From assembly GCA_014378285.1 (NCBI GenBank), contig JACMNZ010000080.1, positions 1-6,667 on the forward strand: a stretch of DNA of 6,667 nt, read 5' to 3'. Every line of letters starts with the position of its first letter. Positions within the stretch are counted from its first letter, which is position 1. Both the position numbers and the translations under genes were made by a program. The notes below the pieces were generated by a model that did not search any database, was not told the DNA's origin, and worked only from the letters and a program-made list of their open reading frames with translations. This stretch comes from Pseudopedobacter sp. (GTDB taxonomy: Bacteria; Bacteroidota; Bacteroidia; Sphingobacteriales; Sphingobacteriaceae). Positions 1-5,853 of this stretch are shown piece after piece.

Positions 1-374
1 CCAAAGCTTAAAGCTGATGTTTTTGTAACGGGTACAGCAAAGGTAAAATGGTTAAGAGAAGCGTTAAAGTTTTTCTCAGTTGCGTTTCCCTTATTTAAAT
101 TTTGGAGATTTACGGTTGCGCCCACATCAAATACGGTTAATCTTATTTTTGAGTAAGATGCTGGGTTAGAAATATTTATATTTTGGTAACCTCCATAGCT
201 GCTAATGCCGTAAGCTAAGTTTCCCATAGCTCTGTTTTGTGGTAGATAGCTGCCTTTTAAGTTGCCTATACCAAATTTTGAATATGGAGAATTGGTGGTA
301 GATTGAGCCATTACGCCATTTGCTATTACAATAAAGAATGATAATACAAGCGTATATTTTTTATTTATGATCAT
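1..374 (-). CDS. FadL/OmpP1-like outer-membrane protein, N-terminal part (3' end outside window)
   Basis: Translating the minus strand from the ATG at 374 gives 124 intact codons with no stop before the window edge. Residues 1-24 form a signal peptide: Lys at 5-6, a hydrophobic core (TLVLSFFIVIA) and a likely cleavage after VMA, before Gln24. The mature start carries SPYSKFGIGNL (29-39), then an RAMGNLAYGI segment, then NISNPASYS followed by LTVFDVGATV. This order is typical of the Bacteroidota FadL/OmpP1 (TodX)-like beta-barrel proteins commonly encoded next to coaX; that is family knowledge, not a search. The protein should sit in the outer membrane; its cargo cannot be read from this part. 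Its ATG lies inside the end of coaX, overlapping it by 14 nt in another frame, which suggests translational coupling. The internal ATG at codon 22 is rejected because it would remove the signal peptide. The barrel and C-terminus are missing. Confidence 0.85.
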   Translation of the reverse strand, partial: MIINKKYTLVLSFFIVIANGVMAQSTTNSPYSKFGIGNLKGSYLPQNRAMGNLAYGISSYGGYQNINISNPASYSKIRLTVFDVGATVNLQNLNKGNATEKNFNASLNHFTFAVPVTKTSALSF

Positions 375-1110
375 GTTGATATTTAACAACCGTGTTTAAA
401 CCTTTTAAAACCAAAAGCGGTTCGTATGAAATTAAGTGCGCAAAGATGCTGTTTTTAAATCTGGTATCAAAAAACGCTGCATCGCCGCCGCATAGTATAA
501 TTCTTAAATCTGGATTTATTTTTAAATGATTTTTGATAAATCCTTCTACCTCATATAATACTCCGTTAATTACGCCCGATAGCATAGAGGTGATACTATC
601 GTTACCAAAATTTTGATTAAAAGAGTTTTCAAAATCTACTAGTGGCAATTTTGCTGTAAACTGGTTCATCGCCTTAAATCTCATGTTAATTCCTGGAGAA
701 ATACTGCCTCCATTATAATTGGCATTTTCATCAATTTTATCATAGGTAATGCAAGTGCCGGCATCAATTACTAAAACATGATGATTAGGAAAAATATTAT
801 TAGCCCCAATTACTGAAGCTAATCTATCTAATCCTAAACTTTTTGGGCTTTTATATTTATTATGGATTGGGATTTTTGTATCGCTATTAAATTTTATATA
901 GTTAAACTCATCTTCAAGTTGCCTTTCATCGATATCAACATCGTTTTTAACTGAAGAAATTATGATGTTTTTTATTGGATAGGAAGTTGTAATGGTTTGG
1001 ATATTTTTAAATAAGGACAATTTCGATACTTCTTGAAATAGTATCTTATCATTATCAAAAACGGCTATTTTATTAGCGCTATTGCCAACATCAATTACCA
1101 AATTGGCCAT
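361..1110 (-). CDS. coaX: Type III pantothenate kinase
   Basis: This enzyme phosphorylates pantothenate with ATP in the first step of coenzyme A synthesis, in the cytosol. The 249-residue length is normal for the type III family (ASKHA fold). Visible motifs in order are DVGNS at 7-11 (phosphate-binding loop, with Lys14), GLDR at 93-96 (the GxDR motif whose Asp is the proposed catalytic base), DAGT at 116-119 followed by ITYD (nucleotide and monovalent cation site), GGSISPGI at 134-141, and CGGD at 207-210. All expected motifs are intact. The start ATG directly abuts the purQ stop with no spacer, and no Shine-Dalgarno sequence is visible, so translation is probably coupled to purQ. The last 14 nt overlap the start of the outer-membrane protein gene. 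Type III kinases are generally insensitive to CoA feedback, so control is more likely at expression level (family knowledge). Confidence 0.96.
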   Translation of the reverse strand: MANLVIDVGNSANKIAVFDNDKILFQEVSKLSLFKNIQTITTSYPIKNIIISSVKNDVDIDERQLEDEFNYIKFNSDTKIPIHNKYKSPKSLGLDRLASVIGANNIFPNHHVLVIDAGTCITYDKIDENANYNGGSISPGINMRFKAMNQFTAKLPLVDFENSFNQNFGNDSITSMLSGVINGVLYEVEGFIKNHLKINPDLRIILCGGDAAFFDTRFKNSIFAHLISYEPLLVLKGLNTVVKYQHDHK

Positions 1111-1803
1111 TTATGCGTTAACCATAGATAATATAGATTCAAATAAAACTAATCCGTCTTGGTTTCCTAATAACGCATCAGCGGCTCTTTCTGGGTGTGG
1201 CATCATTCCAAAAACGTTTCTATTGGCATTACATATACCCGCAATATTTTCTAAAGAGCCATTACTGTTAGCTTCTTGAGTGATATTTCCACTTTCATCA
1301 CAATATCTAAAAAGTACTTGATCTTGGTCATTTAGCTTTTTAATTTCATCTACATGAGCATAAAAATTTCCTTCGCCATGTGCCAGAGGAATTTTTAAAG
1401 CTTTATCCAAATCAATTTTAGAAGTAATTAAACTATTATTTGTTTGTGCTTTTATATGAACGTTTTTGCAGATAAATTTTCTGCTGGCATTGTGTAATAA
1501 GCCCCCGGGCAATAAGCCAGCTTCGGTTAAAATTTGAAATCCGTTACAAATACCCATCACATAACCCCCTTTGTTTGCAAAAGAGATAACTTCTTGCATA
1601 ATTGGAGAAAAGCGGGCAATTGCACCAGAACGTAAATAATCTCCAAAAGAAAATCCACCTGGTAGGGCTATAAAGTCTACCCCTTGCAAATCGTGATCTT
1701 TGTGCCAAAGTGGCACAACCTCTTGACCCATTATTTTATCGAAAACATAAATAAGGTCTTGATCGCAATTAGAACCTGGAAAAACAACTACGCCAACTTT
1801 CAT
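1111..1803 (-). CDS. purQ: Phosphoribosylformylglycinamidine synthase subunit PurQ (glutamine amidotransferase)
   Basis: PurQ hydrolyses glutamine and passes ammonia to PurL, which converts FGAR to FGAM in step four of de novo purine synthesis. The protein is a 230-residue stand-alone class I glutaminase. FPGSNCDQD at 8-16 is the typical PurQ N-terminus. GGFSFGDYLRSG at 49-60 forms the oxyanion-side loop. Cys86 in GICNGFQ (84-90) is the nucleophile, and His203 and Glu205 in MPHPER (201-206) complete the triad. A separate PurQ implies a small-type PurL plus PurS encoded elsewhere; neither is in this window. The ATG at 1803 begins MKVGVVVFPG, the conserved N-terminus, so the start is secure. 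It follows the DUF6427 gene by 97 nt, the largest gap in the minus-strand train, and that gap may hold a promoter. The stop codon is immediately followed by the coaX start. Confidence 0.97.
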   Translation of the reverse strand: MKVGVVVFPGSNCDQDLIYVFDKIMGQEVVPLWHKDHDLQGVDFIALPGGFSFGDYLRSGAIARFSPIMQEVISFANKGGYVMGICNGFQILTEAGLLPGGLLHNASRKFICKNVHIKAQTNNSLITSKIDLDKALKIPLAHGEGNFYAHVDEIKKLNDQDQVLFRYCDESGNITQEANSNGSLENIAGICNANRNVFGMMPHPERAADALLGNQDGLVLFESILSMVNA

Positions 1804-1849
1804 TTTATATTAATTTTCTGTTTAATATGATATTGAATAACAATGCTTA

Positions 1850-1857
1850 CAAAACTA
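1850..1857 (-). promoter_or_regulatory. Possible -7 promoter element upstream of purQ
   Basis: On the minus strand this reads TAGTTTTG, an exact match to the Bacteroidota -7 consensus TAnnTTTG, 46 nt ahead of the purQ start. No good TTG/TTTG -33 partner is seen at the usual 17-23 nt spacing, so an internal promoter for purQ-coaX is only a possibility. Such 8-mers arise by chance in AT-rich DNA. Confidence 0.25.
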
Positions 1858-1900
1858 TCAAAATTTAATAGTTAAACGGGTGCTTATCTGTTAAAAAAAG

Positions 1901-2881
1901 TTAAACAAACTGGAAGTAAACCACAAAAATAATCATCAAAAAAAATAATGATTCGTATATCCATTTCTTTTTGGCACTCATAAAATAATAGGAAAGTACT
2001 ACCGCTACTGGAGCCACGCTCAATAAAAAGTGGTTAATCCTAAAATCGGCTTTTAAATAAAAAGATAGAATAGAAACGATAAAAATTAAAGTTAGTAGCT
2101 GAACTGATTTCCTAACCAAAACAAAGCTTTTAAAAAAGTTAGCCCTTAAAGCTATCAGTCCTAAAATAAAACAGATGCTTATAGGAAAAAGAACAATATA
2201 ATCTAATACGTTGATTTTGATGTAGAAAGGGATTTTTGTAGAGAGCGGTTCCCAAATCTCGTAAAACCCCAGCAATTTATCGTTCCAATAATAAAATACG
2301 CCCAATAAAAATACGATAGTTAAATAACCAGTAATTACGCTAACCCACTCTCGCCAGTTAAAAGGTTTAAAAAGTATTAATGCAATCCATAATACCAATA
2401 AGAAAAGAACGAATGGAAAATAAATAATGGTACCAATTGCTACAATTAAGCCTAGATCAAACATTGTGGATATAGAATCTAACGATTTATGTTCTCTTAA
2501 AACTTTATTTAAAATAAATAGGATTAAAAAGTTGGCAATTAATGGTGGTGATAGGATTAAAAAGGGGGAAAGAACACTAGCGCAAACAATAAAAAGCAAT
2601 GCAGGTAAAAAGGAAGCTTTTCCTAGGATGTTATAATCATTAATTATTTTATTAAAAATTAATGCTTGGGCAAAAACTATTATTGCTGCTAAAAAAATGT
2701 TTAAGATCGGGGATAATAATTGGTCGAAATCTAGATTGACTAAAATCCTTAAAAAAAATGCGTTAAAGCCAGAATTTACAACATCTGGCAAATTCCATAA
2801 CACCCCAAGCCTTAAAACAATTAATAAGGCAAAAAGAATAAAAATATTAAGGAATTTTAAATTTCTAAATTGCTGGATCAT
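1901..2881 (-). CDS. DUF6427-type polytopic membrane protein of unknown function
   Basis: This 326-residue protein is almost entirely hydrophobic, with roughly nine or ten membrane segments (about 10-28, 57-80, 90-108, 110-128, 142-170, 178-198, 225-245, 258-276, 283-302 and 308-325). Short basic loops such as NKVLREHK and SAKKKW suggest cytosolic turns. The run KASFLPALLF near 88, LSPPLIANF near 110, and the block LFKPFNWREWVS at 170-181 match my memory of the Bacteroidota DUF6427 family, which has no established function. No catalytic motif is apparent. The start ATG at 2881 gives MIQQFRNLKF leading straight into the first TM helix. It lies 50 nt downstream of the glycosyltransferase stop and 97 nt upstream of purQ, so it is probably part of the same transcript. 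A role in envelope or polyprenyl/lipid handling would fit the neighbours but is only a guess. Confidence 0.85.
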   Translation of the reverse strand: MIQQFRNLKFLNIFILFALLIVLRLGVLWNLPDVVNSGFNAFFLRILVNLDFDQLLSPILNIFLAAIIVFAQALIFNKIINDYNILGKASFLPALLFIVCASVLSPFLILSPPLIANFLILFILNKVLREHKSLDSISTMFDLGLIVAIGTIIYFPFVLFLLVLWIALILFKPFNWREWVSVITGYLTIVFLLGVFYYWNDKLLGFYEIWEPLSTKIPFYIKINVLDYIVLFPISICFILGLIALRANFFKSFVLVRKSVQLLTLIFIVSILSFYLKADFRINHFLLSVAPVAVVLSYYFMSAKKKWIYESLFFLMIIFVVYFQFV

Positions 2882-2931
2882 GCCTTTATTTTGCAGACCA
2901 ACAATGATAGCGATAATCTGTTAAAATTGGG

Positions 2932-3933
2932 CTAGGCATTTTTAATAGTCCCATATTTTTGCACTAGCTGATCAATAATTAAGGCCGTTTGATTGGGGAA
3001 CTCAATTTTAATATTTTGCTCAGTAACTATCCAGTTTTTTAAAACTAAGGAAAAGTTTTTATCTATTTTTTTGATGATAGGAACTCCTAATAAACGAGCG
3101 GCCTCTGCATTGCATTCTTGCTCAAATTGGTTTTTCATGGGGATCATTAAAACTTTTTTACCTAAAAATAAAGCTTCAGAAGGGCCTTCAAATCCGCCAC
3201 CTGTTAAAAGACCTTCGCAGTTTTCTAAGCTTTTGTTAAATGATTGATTATCTATCGGTTTAACCAAAACATTTGCAAATTGATAATTTGTTTTTTGATG
3301 TTTACTAAAAACCTCCCATTTTACATTTGGTAGAGCGTGTAAATATTGCAACAACAATTTATCATCTACAGCGGGTAAATAAACCGTGTAATATCCATTT
3401 TTTGTAGGGGATAAAGCTCTTATCTCACTTCTAATTACGGGCGTATAAATAAAATTATCATAAGCCTTAAAATGAAAGCCTATATGATGAGTTGTTGGAG
3501 CATAATATTTTAAAATTAGCTCTGCGTATTTTTCTTTTTTTAAAGGGCGAGGAGATTTTAGCGAAAGAAATGATGCTTGATGGCTTAATGAAACACTCTT
3601 TATTTTTTTTAAACGACAAGCCCAAGCGGTTATGGGTTCAAAATCGTTGATGATTAAATCATAATCTTGTAAAGGAATGGAGTGCATATCTTTCCAAAGC
3701 TGTATCAAATTCATCGCTTTAAAAGTTTTCCAATAATCTATACCACCTTTTTTCCCAAAGATGTAACTAAAACCATGAAAGCGATATTTTAAAGGTTGCG
3801 TTAAAGAAACATCGGCCTGCGAGCCACTCACCAATAAATCTAAATCGCCATATTTTTGTAGTAAAGGCACTATTTCCCTTGCCCTGCTAATGTGCCCGTT
3901 GCCTGTGCCTTGTATGGCAAAAAGTATTTTCAT
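2932..3933 (-). CDS. Glycosyltransferase, MJ1255/Glyco_trans_1_3-type (GT-B fold)
   Basis: This 333-residue cytosolic protein has the two-domain layout of MurG/UGT-like GT-B glycosyltransferases. The N-terminal domain opens with MKILFAIQGT and the glycine-rich acceptor-side loop GTGNGHISRA (9-18). DFEP at 97-100 and SLSHQASFL near 115-123 follow. The C-terminal donor domain carries GGGFEGPSEAL (245-255), then GKKVLMIP, QFEQ (269-272) and Asn275, the nucleotide-sugar signature of this group. The sequence most resembles the MJ1255/VC2487-like family; donor and acceptor are not known and cannot be deduced here. There is no signal peptide or TM helix. The ATG at 3933 lies 6 nt after the LpxH-like stop, so the two genes are almost certainly one operon, suggesting an acceptor in lipid or envelope synthesis (inference). 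The protein ends with a TAG stop. Confidence 0.88.
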   Translation of the reverse strand: MKILFAIQGTGNGHISRAREIVPLLQKYGDLDLLVSGSQADVSLTQPLKYRFHGFSYIFGKKGGIDYWKTFKAMNLIQLWKDMHSIPLQDYDLIINDFEPITAWACRLKKIKSVSLSHQASFLSLKSPRPLKKEKYAELILKYYAPTTHHIGFHFKAYDNFIYTPVIRSEIRALSPTKNGYYTVYLPAVDDKLLLQYLHALPNVKWEVFSKHQKTNYQFANVLVKPIDNQSFNKSLENCEGLLTGGGFEGPSEALFLGKKVLMIPMKNQFEQECNAEAARLLGVPIIKKIDKNFSLVLKNWIVTEQNIKIEFPNQTALIIDQLVQKYGTIKNA

Positions 3934-3939
3934 TATTAA

Positions 3940-4782
3940 TTAAGCCACTTCTTGTTTAAATTTTTCAAAAAGTTCTTTAACGTTTAGCATATTTTTTAAA
4001 TCCTCTTTTTCCTCCAAAGTATCATCTTCAGAATCTATCAAACTTGCATCATATTTATAAATACTCCAAGATTTGTCGTTATACTCTAAAGCTGTCAAAC
4101 TTTCTACCCAATCTCCAGAATTTAGATAGGTAACGCTACCTTTTTCTGTAATTATCTCTCTAATTTCTGGCTGGTGAATATGCCCACAAATTACGAAACT
4201 ATATTGTTTTTCTATGGCTAACTCTGCTGCGGTTTGCTCAAATTCATTGATAAATTTTACAGCTTCTTTAACACTTGCTTTAATTTTTTGTGAAAAAGAA
4301 TATTTCTTTTTACCCATTTTAATCAATAGCCAGTTGGTAAAACTATTAATATGGATCAAAGTATCATAACCTATAGCACCTAACTTTGCCAACCATTTAG
4401 AGTGTTGCATGGTAACATCAAAAACATCGCCATGAAAAACCCAAGCTTTTTTACCGTCTATATCTAAAACCAATTTATTTAAAAGCTGAAAACCACCCAT
4501 ATTAAAATCCGCAAATTTTCTCAGCATCTCATCATGGTTTCCTGTGAGGTAATAAACGGGAACGCCATCCGTAACAAATTTTAAAATTTTACGGATAACT
4601 TTAGTATGTTCTTCTGGGAAATATGATTTACTAAATTGCCAAATGTCAATAATATCGCCGTTAAGGATCAGCATTTTTGGTTTGATACTTTTAAGATATT
4701 TTAAAAGCTCTTTTGCATGACAACCATAAGTGCCCAAATGCACATCAGATATTATTGCTATATCGATTTCTCTTTTAATCAT
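3940..4782 (-). CDS. LpxH-like UDP-2,3-diacylglucosamine diphosphatase (calcineurin-type metallophosphoesterase)
   Basis: The likely reaction is hydrolysis of UDP-2,3-diacylglucosamine to lipid X and UMP in lipid A synthesis, at the inner face of the cytoplasmic membrane. The 280-residue product has every metal-binding block: SDVHLG at 12-17 (Asp13, His15), NGDIID at 41-46 (Asp43), GNHDE at 81-85 (Asn82, His83), HGDVFD at 117-122, and GHIHQPE at 200-206 (His201, His203). It is longer than the roughly 240-residue E. coli LpxH because of an acidic C-terminal tail (SEDDTLEEKEDL). The frame is open further upstream to a TTG at 4815, but the ATG at 4782 is preferred. It gives MIKREIDIAIISDVHLG, close to the usual Bacteroidota N-terminus, and the TTG lies within a predicted hairpin. 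First gene of the main minus-strand train, with the glycosyltransferase 6 nt downstream. The exact substrate within the LpxH-like group is inferred. Confidence 0.9.
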   Translation of the reverse strand: MIKREIDIAIISDVHLGTYGCHAKELLKYLKSIKPKMLILNGDIIDIWQFSKSYFPEEHTKVIRKILKFVTDGVPVYYLTGNHDEMLRKFADFNMGGFQLLNKLVLDIDGKKAWVFHGDVFDVTMQHSKWLAKLGAIGYDTLIHINSFTNWLLIKMGKKKYSFSQKIKASVKEAVKFINEFEQTAAELAIEKQYSFVICGHIHQPEIREIITEKGSVTYLNSGDWVESLTALEYNDKSWSIYKYDASLIDSEDDTLEEKEDLKNMLNVKELFEKFKQEVA

Positions 4783-4812
4783 TTTCAGAAATTTTAAGGA
4801 GTACAGGTTTTG

Positions 4813-4834
4813 CAACCGATAAACTTAGCGGTTG
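4813..4834. other. Hairpin in the lpxH-like leader
   Basis: CAACCG (4813-4818) and CGGTTG (4829-4834) form a perfect 6-bp inverted repeat around a 10-nt loop, in an otherwise AT-rich gap. Read on the minus strand it lies 30 nt ahead of the lpxH-like start and 18 nt past the stop of the upstream small ORF. No U-run follows on the minus strand, so it is not a classic terminator in that direction. On the plus strand GGGTTTTTG follows, but no plus-strand gene precedes it. An mRNA-stability or leader element is possible. Confidence 0.4.
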
Positions 4835-4852
4835 GGTTTTTGATTAGTATTT

Positions 4853-4957
4853 TTAATCCTCTTCTTCTTCAATTCTTAAATCAAAAGGACTTAAATAAAA
4901 GGCAATTATAGCCAATACTGCTATTGCGATAATCCCAAAATAAAATGTTTCCATCAT
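4853..4957 (-). CDS. Small single-TM membrane protein, 34 aa, unrecognised
   Basis: The minus strand from the ATG at 4957 encodes 34 residues and a TAA stop. The layout is that of a real bitopic micro-protein. A short polar start METF leads into a hydrophobic helix of about 18-20 residues (YFGIIAIAVLAIIAFYL), then SPFDLRI and a fully acidic end EEEED. A double ATG (4957 and 4954) leaves the exact start open by one codon. No Shine-Dalgarno is visible, as for the other genes here. It lies 70 nt upstream of the lpxH-like gene on the same strand and could be cotranscribed with it, though the hairpin at 4813-4834 sits between them. I do not recognise a family; size and topology recall accessory subunits such as CydX, CcoS or KdpF, but there is no sequence motif linking it to any of them. 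Function unknown. Confidence 0.6.
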   Translation of the reverse strand: MMETFYFGIIAIAVLAIIAFYLSPFDLRIEEEED

Positions 4958-5032
4958 TATCTATTATTTTAACAAAGATGTAATTATCATATAAACAGAA
5001 TGTTAAGAAAGTATTAAATAATTTTTACAAAA

Positions 5033-5071
5033 AAAAGGATTTATAATTGTCTTATTTAGAAAAGGATTTAT
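5033..5071. repeat. 12-bp direct repeat pair AAAAGGATTTAT
   Basis: AAAAGGATTTAT occurs at 5033-5044 and again at 5060-5071, with start-to-start spacing of 27 bp. It lies 76 to 114 bp upstream of the 34-aa small-protein start. Two binding sites for a regulator are conceivable, but the motif is AT-rich and coincidence cannot be excluded. Confidence 0.4.
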
Positions 5072-5149
5072 TAACTAAACATTATTTTGTAGGTCTTTTA
5101 AAAACTTTAGTTCGATTGTTATTTTCTGCTAGATTTTAATCTGGGCGTT

Positions 5150-5275
5150 TTAACACGCTATCCATTGTAGTTTTTTTGCTATTTGCGTAACTACAAGAAC
5201 AAAAAAAGCTGCCATTCCTATCGTTAACGCTACAATATAATATAGAACAATGCTTAAAATAACACACATACACAT
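5150..5275 (-). CDS. Doubtful 41-aa hydrophobic small ORF
   Basis: The minus strand from the ATG at 5275 encodes 41 residues. It starts MCMC, has a long hydrophobic stretch at about 5-30 (VILSIVLYYIVALTIGM, then AAFFVLVV), and ends in a cationic amphipathic tail TQIAKKLQWIAC. That is a plausible single-TM topology, and the ORF runs the same way as the 34-aa gene 192 nt downstream. Against it, T-rich AT-rich DNA readily gives hydrophobic ORFs, there is no recognisable promoter or ribosome binding site, and a perfect 8-bp inverted repeat falls inside it. No known family is recognised. Kept as a candidate only. Confidence 0.28.
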   Translation of the reverse strand: MCMCVILSIVLYYIVALTIGMAAFFVLVVTQIAKKLQWIAC

Positions 5276-5438
5276 TTAATAATCAATATCAGGGTATTAG
5301 GGAAGCGGTTGCTCATTATTCTCTCGAAAGCAGTTCTTTCATTTTTGTAATTTTAAATGGCTTTTAAATGTTGTGCCAATTAAATTATTTGCATTATAAT
5401 TTTGGTTTTTTATTACTGGTAATGGATTAATTTTTGCG

Positions 5439-5456
5439 TTAAGTTTGTGGACTTAA
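5439..5456 (+). promoter_or_regulatory. Promoter/operator-like site in front of ybaB
   Basis: TAAGTTTG at 5440-5447 matches the Bacteroidota -7 consensus TAnnTTTG exactly, about 20 nt before the ybaB ATG. The same bases lie in a perfect inverted repeat, TTAAGT (5439-5444) and ACTTAA (5451-5456) around a 6-nt spacer. A convincing TTG -33 element is not seen; CTGG at 5416-5419 is the nearest candidate at a suitable spacing. The overlap of symmetry and -7 element would suit a repressor site, which is inference. Confidence 0.4.
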
Positions 5457-5466
5457 AACACACAAC

Positions 5467-5781
5467 ATGTTTGATAAAATATTTGAAGCACAGCAAAAAG
5501 CTGAAGAAGTAAAAAAGAGATTAGAAACCATAAGTTTAACTTCTGAAGTAGAAAACGGAGCTATTAAAGTAACTGCAACGGCATCTAAAAAAATAACTTC
5601 TGTAGAAATTGATGATAATTTTATCAATGAAAATGGAAAAGAAGCTTTAGAAGAAATTTTGGTAATTGCAATTAATAAAGTTTTAGAACAAGCAGAAAAC
5701 GTTGCTCAATCTGAAATGGCTGCGGTTACCCAACAAATGTTAGGCGGAATAGGTGGTTTGGGTGGCATGTTTGGGAAATAG
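5467..5781 (+). CDS. YbaB/EbfC family nucleoid-associated protein
   Basis: This 104-residue protein belongs to the YbaB/EbfC group of small dimeric DNA-binding proteins associated with the nucleoid. Residues 1-22 form the N-terminal charged helix (MFDKIFEAQQKAEEVKKRLE). Residues 27-52 form the beta-sheet core with the family pattern VENGAIKVTATASKKITSVEID. Residues 56-90 form the long C-terminal helix (EALEEILVIAINKVLEQAE, then an Ala/Gln-rich part). The tail GGIGGLGGMFGK is the usual Gly/Met-rich end. The length is normal for the family. YbaB is often linked to dnaX and recR, but neither is present here, so it stands alone between a divergent gene block and gapN. Start MFDKIF at 5467 agrees with the family. 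No Shine-Dalgarno sequence precedes it. Confidence 0.93.
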   Translation: MFDKIFEAQQKAEEVKKRLETISLTSEVENGAIKVTATASKKITSVEIDDNFINENGKEALEEILVIAINKVLEQAENVAQSEMAAVTQQMLGGIGGLGGMFGK

Positions 5782-5853
5782 CATTTAATTTAGAAGATTT
5801 GTGATAGTATCAGTTTTATCATTTTGCCCTATTCAGATAATTAACTTGTGAAT

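Larger units (their letters stand above)
4958..5466. other. Intergenic region ahead of ybaB
   Basis: About 500 bases separate the minus-strand small protein from plus-strand ybaB. The stretch is AT-rich and contains no RNA gene I can recognise. Items seen are a 12-bp direct repeat (5033-5044 and 5060-5071), a doubtful minus-strand hydrophobic ORF at 5150-5275 containing an 8-bp inverted repeat (5165-5172 with 5189-5196), a weak GAAAG/CTTTC hairpin at 5326-5340, and a promoter-like zone at 5439-5456. Promoters for the divergent genes probably lie at its two ends. Confidence 0.6.

Noticed and set aside
1082..1279. Plus-strand ORF of 65 codons
   Set aside because: It lies antisense to the end of purQ and the start of coaX, both of which have full family motifs; the product shows no domain.
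2427..2924. Two plus-strand ORFs (2427-2636 and 2697-2924)
   Set aside because: Both are antisense to the DUF6427 membrane protein gene and give basic, motif-free products.
2993..3247. Plus-strand ORF of 84 codons
   Set aside because: Antisense to the donor domain of the glycosyltransferase, whose GGGFEGPSEAL signature is intact in the other strand.
4783..4815. Upstream TTG start for the lpxH-like gene, adding 11 residues
   Set aside because: The ATG at 4782 gives the usual N-terminus directly before the first metal-binding block, and the TTG lies in a predicted hairpin stem.
5326..5340. GAAAG-cagtt-CTTTC hairpin followed by ATTTTTG, terminator-like on the plus strand
   Set aside because: Only a 5-bp AT-leaning stem, and no plus-strand gene lies upstream for it to terminate.
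5439..5627. Minus-strand ORF of 62 codons
   Set aside because: Antisense to ybaB, which has the complete family pattern on the plus strand.
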